From Polytrichum commune (lineage: Eukaryota; Streptophyta; Polytrichopsida; Polytrichales; Polytrichaceae), in assembly GCA_950295325.1 (NCBI GenBank), contig OX485803.1, positions 74,167,554-74,231,553 of the forward strand: a stretch of DNA of 64,000 nt, in the 5' to 3' direction. Positions 45,591 through 56,245 of this stretch are shown piece by piece. The notes beneath the pieces are model-generated. The model did no database searches, was not told the DNA's origin, and saw only the letters and a list, made by a program, of their open reading frames with translations. The translations under genes and the position numbers were made by a program. The first letter of the stretch is position 1, and each line of letters starts with the position of its first letter.

Positions 45591-46170
45591 AGATGGGTTG
45601 ACTAAATAACTCGTTCTTGTTCCTAAGATTCTTACCATAGTTTCCTAGCAGCTTGTCCAAAAAATATATAAATAAAAGGGTGCTTAAATTTCTAGGTGAT
45701 TATTGACACGTGCCTTTTCTCCAAAGATCATATCAATGTCGAAATCATAGAAGCTCGGCTCACATGTGTTGTAATTCAATATAGTAGCTTTCATGTATCA
45801 AGAGGTCACAACATGCATTGCAAAGTCTTTTGTGAGTCTTTTGTCTCGCCATTCTAACACTTCTAGCCCATAGTCTTTCACAAATGCAACATATCTCTCA
45901 CACGTAACAAACCATGTCACATAAGAGTTTAGGGTGACTACAGCGAGCTTCAGAAGAGAAGGTAAGGGCTAAGGGTAAAATGACCACACCTTAAACGAGA
46001 TTAGCAATAGCCATCCATTATTTTAAACAAAATTTTGGATGAATGCCTAACTTAATTTAATTGTATTTTGAAACTGCTTGATTTTGATATATTATTTTCC
46101 GGATTGCCTAATTATTTTGGCCATTATAATTAATTATTAAGCAAATACCCACCCAAGCTGCTATAAAACT
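45591..46170. mobile_element. family-L related fragment
   Basis: Segments near 45600-45710 (CTAGCAGCTTGTCCAAAAAAT) and 46030-46150 (GGATGAATGCCTAACTT) parallel 32205-32330 and 32970-33110 in order and spacing. Ends not defined. Confidence 0.4.
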
Positions 46171-46559
46171 ATGACATGGGAAAAGACCATGTCTAACTTT
46201 AGTTGAAACTTTCCATAATTGCCACCAAAGAACTTGGGCGATATCTTTAACTTTTTGAACAAATATCTTCAAGTGCACATTAGGAAGCCAATTGCATGCC
46301 CTCTCAAGTTTGATGGAGCCGAATCTACACTAATAAATCGATCTCAAGGAGCAATAGCGGCAAGGAAGACCTTTAACCAAAAAAAAAAAGCTTTGTTAAA
46401 GTGCATTGGTTTGGGTCTTGGAATGAATAACATTGACATGACCACTAAGCTTTTGTGGTAAGATACATGTATCCTACGAAACCTTGAACCTCCGTGTTCC
46501 TTTCATTTGCCCCACCAAAGGTAGTGTCCGGACAAGGGTGTTCACCTTGGCAACGGACC

Positions 46560-47122
46560 TAAGATGGGGACTCCAACAAAAGAAAACAAGTTAAATGAAG
46601 GCCATAAGGTTTTGGTTGGTGAGAAGGACTATTCGTATAACAAAGACGTGAGTCGTGCACAATTGACAAAGATTTTTATGTTGTTAACATCATGTGGCAA
46701 CTCTTTGCCAAAAGAGGATACCTTGGCTCACGAAAATCCTTTTTCTATGATGCAATGCCTTTTTTTATCAACCTTTGTGCAAAGCACTGAAACAATTCAG
46801 CCGCATCTGGTTTTTCTTGAGGAGTGGTCTTCCGTGGATTATTTGGCGCCAACCGAATTATCTGATGTTTAATGTGGTGCAACAGCCCATCGAGAAAACA
46901 CTTCAAGTCATTTGGGACATCTTGCAGGATTATGGTAAGACTGAGTGGCAATGGACTCTCTCGGATTTGGGAAAGGCTCCGGACATTGCTTGCCAAGATG
47001 TTCCTAATGAATTCAATTTGACTTGGGGGGTCAAAGGCCTCATTATGACCCGGAGAAACTTAGTTGTCACTGGAAAAAAAAAAAAAAAAAAAAAAAAACC
47101 TCAAATGGGCATTATTTCTTGA
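46560..47122 (+). pseudogene. LINE 3' coding remnant (RT zinc-binding region)
   Basis: Frame-shifting translations give a segment near 46775-47065 reading RIWFFLRSGLPWIIWRQPNY, then QVIWDILQDYGKTEWQWTLS and EFNLTWGVKGLIMTRRNLVV. The W-x-x-R-Q-x-N-x-x-x-F pattern is typical of the RT-associated zinc-binding (zf-RVT) end of plant LINE ORF2. Upstream frames are broken. A run of 25 A at 47074-47098 interrupts the reading frame just before PQMGIIS and stop, so it lies within the coding part rather than at the 3' end. Confidence 0.55.
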
Positions 47123-47124
47123 TT

Positions 47125-47711
47125 TCCAATCGGGTTGCACTGGTTCGCCCGTGTTGGTTGTATTTAGGTTCATTTCTTGTAATTAAATTTTAAATTTGTG
47201 CCAAAAAAACTTTCATTTTAGCTTGAGCTAAAATAATAGGTAACATTCATAATGTGTAGGTGTTCTTAGTCTAGATGACGAGGGGTATCCTTGTATGGAA
47301 CAAAAAAATCCCCATAGTTGATCCAAGCCATGGAGTGGCAACCGTGATCTACCATAAGCAAAAGATGCACATTTCGTTTGTGTCATTCATTTCATTGACA
47401 ACCCAACATAGTTTGAAACTTTATTAGTCATTCAAACCACAATCGAAGCTAAGTTAACACAAGGATTTCTTTAATGATTCAAATGAATCTACTGGGACAT
47501 AGTTGAGATGACATAAAACTGTGTGAATTGCATTGTCTTAGCATTGATCTCCTTCCACTCAAAGCTTTTAAAATCTATGAATATGGATTCATAATCTTAC
47601 ATCCTGTTAAATTGTAAAAGCTTCTAATGAAAGAGAGTCAGTGGTGAGGCCAAAGGATCCGTATTGGTCGTAAAGGACAATGGCAATAATCCCCATCAAA
47701 CCCTTAACCGA
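47125..47711. other. intergenic DNA, no recognised gene
   Basis: No ORF or repeat recognised. Confidence 0.4.
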
Positions 47712-47720
47712 GATTTACTT

Positions 47721-48340
47721 CAGACCTTGGACAACTAACCAACTAATTCAACTATTAGTTAACTAGTTGCCTTTCATAACTATAGTTGTTCGTGATTTGA
47801 CCTACTAAAAAATGTAGTTAGTTATAGTTGTTTTAATTTTGGTTTACCATAAAATTTACTTAACCATACTTATATCTAGTTAACTAAAGTTGAGTGCAAC
47901 ATGCAGTGTAGTACCATGACAAATCAAAGCATCTATATCTTTTCCTTTTTCGTTTAATCATAATTTTAAATTTGGGACCTAGTTCCATTTGTGATTCGGA
48001 CTTAATCAACACCCAATGAATACGACCTCATTATCTATAAGCAACTTAATGTATAATGGGTTCAATTGTTGCAAGGAACGGTGGGTTCCATTCCTTCTTG
48101 GGATGGGCCAGCACGGTGGCAGGCATTGATTCTAACATAAGGTCTCTTTAAAAAATTATTATAATATATTTCATTTCATTCTTGGAGATAAATGAAAGAA
48201 CTCGCAAATTGGCTCCTTACAAATTTTGGGACTCTCAAGTTATAGTCGTCTGAATTTTTATACTTAATTATAGTTGTTATTCAAATAAGTTTGAAAATTT
48301 TCTAGTTAACTATAGTTGTTTTGGCAGTTGTCCAAGGTTT
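47721..48340. mobile_element. MULE-like MITE, family I, copy 1
   Basis: A 620-bp element. Left end CAGACCTTGGACAACT, right end AGTTGTCCAAGGTTT. The 9-bp target duplication GATTTACTT is exact (47712-47720 and 48341-48349). TAGTTAACTATAGTTG motifs recur inside. A 9-bp duplication is characteristic of Mutator-like elements. Confidence 0.8.
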
Positions 48341-48350
48341 GATTTACTTA

Positions 48351-48607
48351 CACTGCTTTATTTATGGTATTTGGTGTCACTCGCTATTTGGTATAATATG
48401 ATACTATAAAATGCTTCTATGTGTTTTAATCTCCTCCAACAAAGGTAATAAATTGTTTAGACACAATTATTATTTGGTTAATAACATTTTTAACCATATT
48501 GGTACGAGGATGATTTTATTTACATACAAAGGTTTTGGTATATAGACCCGTATGGTAATGGGCCTCGTTATGGATACCTAAATAGCATATGAAAACCACT
48601 AATACCA
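48351..48607. mobile_element. diverged relative of the MITE at 15422
   Basis: Starts CACTGCTTTATTTATGGTAT after TA, two bases past the previous element's duplication, and parallels 15422-15560 (TTTGGTGTCACTCGCTATTTGG). The right end is unclear. Confidence 0.4.
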
Positions 48608-48764
48608 CATAACATTACTCAACACTTACCGTTTGTTCAATGCCCCCCCGGGAATATAACAGTTAGATGCTCAAAAGCCGAACATGAGACTTAGCTTTAT
48701 GAGCATCCGACCGTTACATTTCGAGGACCCATTGAGCAAACAATAGGTGTTGAGTAATGTTATG
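48608..48764. mobile_element. 157-bp hairpin MITE
   Basis: Left arm CATAACATTACTCAACACTT, right arm its inverse ending GAGTAATGTTATG. Pairing extends imperfectly through TTGTTCAATG/CATTGAGCAA and TGCTCA/TGAGCA across nearly the whole element. Flanks share ATACCA, with one extra C on the right. Confidence 0.65.
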
Positions 48765-48817
48765 CATACCAACATTGACAAAAATAAAATAAAATAGTTT
48801 ATTAATCTGTATAACAA

Positions 48818-49231
48818 TGCCCCGAGCTAGATCACACTTGCCTAGGCTTGGGCCCCGGCCCAAGCACGCCTCCCTTCACTACCCAAATGAAGCCCATGCT
48901 CCCTGCCCGCTCCGCCCGACTTTCAAAAATAAAATTGCCCTTGCATTTTTGAAGGCCACTTGTCCATATAACCCATATTGAGTGCACTTCATATTCAAGG
49001 TCCATAATCCAATATATAATCACTTCCATTGAGTAAATAAGCAATTGACCAAGATTTCATTTTCGAAGTGAAACTGTCAATAAAGCATGCAATTAACTTG
49101 GAAGTCAAAAATATTACAAAACCCGTATTAGACGGGCAGAGCAGGCCGGGAGCACGGGCTTCATCCAGGCAGTGAAGGAGGCATGCCCGGGGCAGGACCC
49201 ACCCCTGGGCAAATGTGATCTAGCCCGGGGC
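48818..49231. mobile_element. GC-rich foldback element, 8-bp duplication
   Basis: A 414-bp element with inverted arms of about 100 bases. The left begins TGCCCCGAGCTAGATCACA. The right, inverted, begins GCCCCGGGCTAGATCACA. The arms remain similar through the CTTCACT and GAAGCCC blocks. TATAACAA is duplicated exactly (48810-48817 and 49232-49239). The arms are GC-rich in an AT-rich setting. An 8-bp duplication fits hAT elements. The minus-strand ORF at 48832-49044 lies in the left arm and is not a gene. Confidence 0.75.
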
Positions 49232-49239
49232 TATAACAA

Positions 49240-51323
49240 CCATGTAAACAATTTTTTTCCCTCCCCCCTATGATAATAACTATTACAAATATTGTGGAAT
49301 ATTGATGAATTAGTCTACATAAACCTAATCGCACTTATGTGAGCGATTTATGTGCCATAATGTTTACATTACACAGAACCATGTTAGGTTGACAAAGAGC
49401 TTCATGATTGGTCACTCACCTACCTACTCATATAGCATTATATATAACAAACACAATATTTTATAGTGTATAAAAATAACGATTATGATACCGGATTGGC
49501 TAACGACAATGTCAACTTATAAATGAAATTAGCAGTAGACAAATCATGTGCTTCTCATGTGAATTAATTCGGTAGATGAGAAACACTTAAGCTCATGAGA
49601 GAATCATGTGCATATGTCCTCTACCGATCATCTACATATAGTGATCGGAAGTTGCTTAAGTTGTAAGTTCCTTGAGACTCATCTAGAAGGTAAGGTAGGT
49701 CATGTGCTTCCCACTCATCATTGTCCCCCATCTAATGACTCTAGCACACTTCACATAAGTTAGCTTCCGGTATACGTTCTTAATATGTTCCCTTATCTCA
49801 ATTATGCCCCCTTCCCACCTGACTTTACCAAATAACCAAAGTTTTTTCCTAAAAATTGGGTAAAGTTTTTTGGGTTACAGCGGAGGCATCTAGCTATCCC
49901 AATGCACCTACAAGAACTTGCTCTGAAGATTTTCGAGTAGGTTTTAGTTAAGTAGCTTTCACACATGTTCATTGTTTTATCTACTGAGCAATGACATGTT
50001 GGATAGGTTTTGTCCCATCCCCCAATGCCTTACTACTCATCTATCTTACCATCGGTTTTTGTTAACGAAACTCCTCCTGCATTCGTAGCTAAGACTAAAA
50101 GCAACCAATCACAAGGGCGGGAGGCGACACTTTTTAAAGGTCCTACAGTCTTGCCTCGTGCCTAGGTACCAGTGGGAGGGTCGGTGCTTGATGAGGCTTA
50201 AGACCTCCACTTTTAAACCATGCCACATCATTTGCCAACTTGACTCGGGACTAGATAGTGTGGATGGTGTGAAGGCTGTGTTTTTAGAACCAACTTTTAG
50301 GCTTAGCTAAAGTCAAGTGGGAAGGGGGCATTAGTCGCCTATATTTGAGTGGTGTGTTGTGAGTCAAAGTGTGGATCTAAGAACAAATACTAAAAGGATA
50401 TGTAAGTTGGACTACATGTTTCAAATTCGCTAACATTCTAGGGTCAATAGTCAACGTCATGGGGTGGGTGTGCGGGGGATTTACATGGTTGTTTCATGGT
50501 TCGTATATTGGTTATTTTGGAGAATTGTGCCACCCACGAGGGAGATCATCAAACCCCATAGAGTTGTTGTTAAAATATTGTATCATGTTTTGTGGATCCG
50601 AGCCAATTTCAAACTCTAAGTCCAAGTTGAGAATCGTGGCAAACAACAACAAACTAATCGTCTAAGACACGTGCATCTTAGTAGCAAACACAACACATCA
50701 AAATTTAACTTTTGGAGCTTAGACATAGATCGAGGACAATAAGTTGTTTCCAAGACAATCATGAGAAACCAACTTCTTCAAAACTAACCATGTCATGAAG
50801 CTCTCTAGATATCATATCACCCCGTACGTGTTTGTCATCCAAGGATTTGTGGCAACCATGTGAGTCGAAAGTGAAATTGTTGGAAACCCCTTTCAATTTG
50901 GATATGGTTCCTTTTACAAGCCAATTGAACTTCAAAATTAATGTCAAAGATCCCAAATTAGTTCGGTGAAATTATGTTCGGATGAATTGATGTTACCGGA
51001 GGGCTCTAACATGGCCGGTTTTACCACAAGTCACGAACTCTACCTTTTATTGTTTCAAGGTATGGAGGGTCAAGTTGCATTGGGCATGCTCCCTCGACCC
51101 CCAATCTAACATCATACATGAGCTCATCGACCAAAAAGTTCAAGCCATGGAAGGTTGCCCAAATAATTGTCAACGTTTCTTAGACCTTCAATGGTAGTGT
51201 GGAGTCACTTGGGATCAAGCTTTCAACCAAACATCAAGTCTCATTAGCATTCTTATGTGTAGGGTCTTTTGACATGCCGCTTTCCGATATTTTAAACACA
51301 ATGGGCTTCCTAGACTTTTTGTG
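49240..51323. other. intergenic DNA, no recognised gene
   Basis: Short ORFs only. No repeat boundaries that I can define. Confidence 0.4.
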
Positions 51324-51326
51324 TTA

Positions 51327-51921
51327 GGGTTGCTGCACACTATGGCTGAAGGTCAAGAGGTTGTTAATTTCCACCAATCAAATTATAAGAAACCAAGAAT
51401 TTGGCCTCTTGACCCTTCACACTAGAGGCCAAAGTCCAAAGGCCGTCGCAATTTCAAATACCTACATGGCATTATTTTTTGACAAAGGCAATAGACTCTC
51501 AAAGGGAGTTTGGGTCGGATGGAATGGAAACCCAAACTATGGTCGAGAGGCGGTCGATTGGTTTTCATAATCTAAAAAAAATAAAATTCAAAACATTGAC
51601 ATGATCTTGGTTGTTAGATTGGAGGAGTTGTTTTGGGTAGGGAATAAAGTGGGATGCTCCTTCTTTCTTTGGACTTTGGGCTTGGCCTTTGGAGGCTTCA
51701 CACTATGGCCGTCCAAGCCGAGAGGCTGTGGGAGTTCATGGCCAAAGGTTTGGACTTTGGGCTCGGCCTTTGAAAGCTTCACACTGTGCCCAACCAAAGA
51801 CTCCAAATCCTATATTTTATTGGCTATGTATTTTCAGCCCATTTATTTGGACTTCCAACAAAGTTTGGCCATTCAATCCCATGGCCTCTCAAACTTGGAC
51901 GGCCATAGTGTGAAGCGGCCC
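51327..51921. mobile_element. MITE, PIF/Harbinger-like, copy D
   Basis: A 595-bp element. Left end GGGTTGCTGCACACTATGGC, right end inverse of GGGCCGCTTCACACTATGGC. An exact TTA duplication flanks it (51324-51326 and 51922-51924). Inside, a phrase with GGACTTTGGGCTYGGCCTTT occurs twice (about 51670 and 51752), giving chance ORFs on both strands. Confidence 0.7.
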
Positions 51922-52310
51922 TTAGGCTCACCTCAAGGAGATAATCGTTTTAGAGTACATTGACTAAATACTAGGTGGTACTCTAACATCGTCGCATGTA
52001 ACAAGTAACCCTAAAGTAAATAGCGGTAGTATTAATAGCAAGGTGAGATTATCACTTTAACACCCCCTTGTAATCTTAGCCTGCCTCATTTGGTTGTAAT
52101 AAGTTATGGGTGTTGTAAGGTGAGAGCTTTCACCGGTAAGTCTAATTCTAACCTTAGTTTTACATGATGTGAGATGCTACAACTGATTTAGACCTCCTAT
52201 ATATGTATGAGAGGTGAGAGGATTTGTGCATTTGATTTGAAGCAATTTACAAGTGGGAGGTGATGTCACTGATTGTTTGCTTCAAGTTGTTGTGTCAAGC
52301 TTCAAGTGCT

Positions 52311-52412
52311 CCATCCAGTGGACATAGGTCTAGGGGTGGAACGAACAGACACTTCATTCACGTCAGTCCCTACCTAGGGATCGAAGTTTCTTCTCTTCTC
52401 TTCTCTCTCTGC
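52311..52412 (+). repeat. SINE-like repeat A, copy 4 (3' part)
   Basis: Contains CCAGTGGACATAGG, GAACAGACACTTCATTCACG and a TTTCTTCTCTTCTCTTC tail in the family-A order. The upstream half is missing. Confidence 0.5.
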
Positions 52413-54134
52413 TCCACCTGTCATATTGGGTGTTCTTGTTTTTCCTTCCTTTGCTGGTATATTGAGTCGGATGGTAGAATTGCTTAGGGAGATAAATTTC
52501 CAGAGAGAAAAGAGTGAGAATGTTTCGACTTGTATTGCGTTTTTTATTCTAGAGGTCGGAGGCATCAATATAACATACATTTTAAAAATATTTCAAAACA
52601 TACTTAATGTTTCTTAAATTGAAAATCATTGAAGACATCGATCTGTGAGGTCTTTTATGACAAATCATTGTTGGAAACATTCTCCTCTTGCATGATTAGT
52701 TTTTTGAGCTCTTCTCCGTCAAAGTACTGATCCAATATTGTTTTTGGATCGTCCCCGACGTGAAATTTGTCTTGTTCAACATTGTTGTCATCAACGTCAC
52801 CGTTGGCATTCTCCGTTCAGGGGTCAGGGTTCAAGCACTGCCGTTGAAATTGGATGTAATAATGCTATATGGTAATATGGAACAATTGGCCCTATTGGCT
52901 CGGACTGACTGTAGAATTGAAATTATATTAAAAAACATCAAAATTTGCCGAGTATTTTGAAATGCACATTTTTAAATGATTTTAAAATAGACGCACCACT
53001 AGTTTCGACACATGAGGTAGTTTCGTTGCCACCGGTGCATCCAACTTTCAAGTTGATACCCCCTTTGAGTGACGAGCAGGTGAAAATCTTGAGATGGCCA
53101 TGTTTGCAATGAAAGTTGAATTTTGTGTTACTTTGGTGCTTGAGAAAAACCAATCAGCTTTGGAAGACCTTTGCGGAGAGAACAATGAAGTCTCTCAAAA
53201 TACACTACCTACTTGGAAAAGGTGGTACCATGGTGACATCAACGTTTCATTCCCCTTTCTTTATGTTGCCTACCAAAATGGAAGGGAAAACATAGTTCCA
53301 TTGTTACGTGAACATAATAGGTAGTTGAAAGATGTACCGTATCTCTCAAACAAATGAGTTAAAAAACCATTGCTACAACTTTTAGGGGTCTCTACAAGAA
53401 AAGAGGAAACGTATTTGGACTAGTGGTGGAGATAAACTACTTTTATGCAAGAAATAAAATAAAATAATATTCATTGTCACTCAACACCTGCAATTACACG
53501 ATGCTATATCTCTTCTTTATACTACATATTAGATATTTTACAAACAAAACATATGTAGATAGACTTGGATGTTGCAAAACACAAAGACGTTACTTGGTAA
53601 ACGTGTGCACATTCCGAGTATAATGACATGCTTAGCATCGTGTAACTCCGATGAAGAAGTAACACTAAATAATACCACAAACAGTAGTGAAGTAGGTAGG
53701 TTAGAAATTGGGAAGCCTGGACAGGCTCGATTCCCCAATGACTCACCTCATCCCAAGCAAAAAGCTGGTGACCCAGGCCATTTGTCAATGCAAGCTGTGA
53801 TTTAATAATACTAGGCGTGAAGAGCTTCGTGGTAGGTGTGTTTGGTCAACAGAGCCCAGCAACACTATAAGTAAGTCCATCCCCTACATACATGCATGTA
53901 CTCATGCACATACATGCGCACACATGCATACATCATGTACATGTACACACACACAAACTCAAGAAGAGGCATACATACATGTGGATATATAGATAGATAG
54001 ATAGATAGATAGGTAGGTAGATAGACAGATGTGCTATGTGACCCTATCTGTAGTACACTTCAACTTCACGTGTAATTTGATTTTCATCATCGAATCGGGA
54101 AATTATCTCATTCAATGAGCAATTGTAATTTTGT
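52413..54134. other. intergenic DNA, no recognised gene
   Basis: Short ORFs. The frame at 53094-53324 ends AYQNGRENIVPLLREHN, faintly like an ankyrin repeat, too short to call. A GGCTCGATTCCCC motif near 53728 resembles a pol III B box. A GATA/GGTA microsatellite lies at about 53988-54027. Confidence 0.4.
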
Positions 54135-54143
54135 AAACATTTC

Positions 54144-54608
54144 AGACCTTGGACAACTGTCAAAACAATGACAGCTAACTATATTTTTTTCAATACATTT
54201 TGGGGAACAACTATAGTTAACTAGAAAATTTTCAAACCGATTTGAAGAATAACTATAATTGATTAGAATAATTCCAAGTATTATTCTATATTCGAAGAAG
54301 CTCGCCTCTTGATTTGCTTCAATTGAAGGTCTTTCATATGCTCAAGCCCACTGAGGATCATCAAGAAACTCCTTTACACAATCACTCACAATGTTGGGTT
54401 CTGGAACAACCTCCATGTACACCAACACAAATAACACACCAATGACACTACAACGGATTTACGTGAACAAGCTCCACTCAACTTTAGTTAACTAGATATA
54501 GCTATAGTTAACTACATTTTTTGACAAGTCAAATCGCAAATAACTATAGTTACGCAAAGCAACTAGTTAACTAATAATTGAATTAGTTGGTTAGTTGTCC
54601 AAAATATG
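54144..54608. mobile_element. MULE-like MITE, family I, copy 2 (inverted)
   Basis: A 465-bp element in opposite orientation to 47721-48340. Ends AGACCTTGGACAACT and AGTTGTCCAAAATATG. The 9-bp duplication AAACATTTC is exact (54135-54143 and 54609-54617). The interior shares ACTAGTTAACTAATAATTGA and related motifs with copy 1. Confidence 0.8.
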
Positions 54609-54617
54609 AAACATTTC

Positions 54618-55468
54618 ATGTTATATGATCACAGTCAATGTGCAAACGCCATAAGGGATAAATAGTGCATATTCTTTTTAGTTCAACGATCACAAAGGCC
54701 CTCTAAATTCCGTTGTGATTGAACCTATAATGATTACGAACACGTAGTGCAATCTCATCTTAACTTGTTGTTTTGATCTTCGTTTTAAGCTATAGCCCTT
54801 GCCATACATCACTCAAATATATAATACAATATAGTATAATATTACATAACATATATCTATGTGTGTGTGAGAGATCTCCGAGACGAGTGAGCACATGACG
54901 CCAAATACCTTACCCATCAAGGAGGTCCATGCATAGTTAGCTTCGTGATCTAAGGTTTCATAGTCAAATTGTGGTTTCATTAGTCGAATGGGAGAATGGT
55001 CTCTTGCTAAGTTAGAATTTAAATTACTCAAGTATAATTTTGAATGTTAAAGGTCCGATATGTTCTCACACGTTTTAAGAATGCTGAACCTTCTCAAGGT
55101 ATCACATAGGTTCTCCTCATATTCATAGCATTCGTTAGGTGTCCTTGATAAGAACAAAGTCTTGTATGCGACATAAACCTCCAAGGTGCCTAAGGTAAAC
55201 GTGGCTAATCTAACTATTGATCCTATATTGATTACTACATTACGAGCAAGTAATCCCATCTATTTTGAACACATGCCTATTTAGATCCCTGACATTCTTA
55301 AATCCACACCTAACGACAACACAACACTCTCAACTCAAACCAACAACCAAATTAGACCTACTTTCATTAGGGTGGGATTACACAAAGGTCCAAGACCAAA
55401 GAAACTTGAAATCAAGCAAACCTAAGGAGTTTACAAAAGGTTACAAATCCAAGGTATGATTTTATTAT

Positions 55469-55506
<38 letters not shown>

Positions 55507-55889
55507 TGGAAGTGACACTAATGTGGCATCACTTTCTTGTCAAATCTTGGTGGTCCCAACTCAAGAAAATAATCCTTCAGATTTGAAAAACCGATCTTCA
55601 AGCTTGGGTCCAATCTTGAGTCCAAATTAAGGCTCGTTTATTTTTCTTTCTTCATGCATGGATTGATATTGTGGTTTCTTAGACGTAGGGGTGTTTTTGA
55701 ACCCCAAGTTCCTTGGACCCGGACCTTAATGTAAAACCATCCTTAGTACACCAACACACATACACAAATCAACACATGCACATTAGTGATCATGCACACG
55801 TCACCCACACACCCACCCATGGCATCCACCCATACATCCATGCCTACATACATCCATGACATACATCCATGACATACATAGATACATGA
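54618..55889. other. intergenic DNA upstream of TSN
   Basis: AT-rich with an (AC)n(AT)n microsatellite at 55469-55506 and CATACA/CATCCA-rich simple sequence at about 55790-55895 leading into the TSN promoter. Confidence 0.45.
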
Positions 55890-56245
55890 CATACATAAGC
55901 AAGGAGCGCCATGGCGACGCCTTTGCTTTCGCAGCAGCAGGCAGTCCGGAGGCAGTGAGCGAGCAAGCGAGCGAGCGTCACGAGACGGCGATCATTCGCA
56001 GATCTGTCTCGCCCGCTTTCAACCCTCGCTCGCGCACCAACTTCTGACTCTTATGTGAGCGCGCATGCCGCTTGCCGCTTCCATCCGAGCCTCGCATCGC
56101 ATCACACAGTAGGGTTTGCGACACCTCCTCTCTGTGTTTGCGCACAGGTTTTGGCCAAGGTTTTGGTCTGCTTGCGGAGAAAGCCCTTTGGGGGAGCTGG
56201 TAGCGGTGTAGGTTTTGGAGCCGCGGGGTCTCGGTTGGTGGTGCG
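55890..56245 (+). promoter_or_regulatory. TSN promoter and 5' leader region
   Basis: A sharp shift to GC-rich, CpG-dense sequence begins near 55900, including a GCGAGCAAGCGAGCGAGCG tract. It ends at the TSN start codon. No TATA box is evident, so this is probably a broad housekeeping-type promoter plus 5' UTR. The long minus-strand ORF at 55978-56511 across it is a GC-driven artefact. Confidence 0.6.

Noticed and set aside
53094-53324. Ankyrin-like peptide
   Set aside because: Only one weak repeat-like phrase, with no neighbouring repeats or exons.
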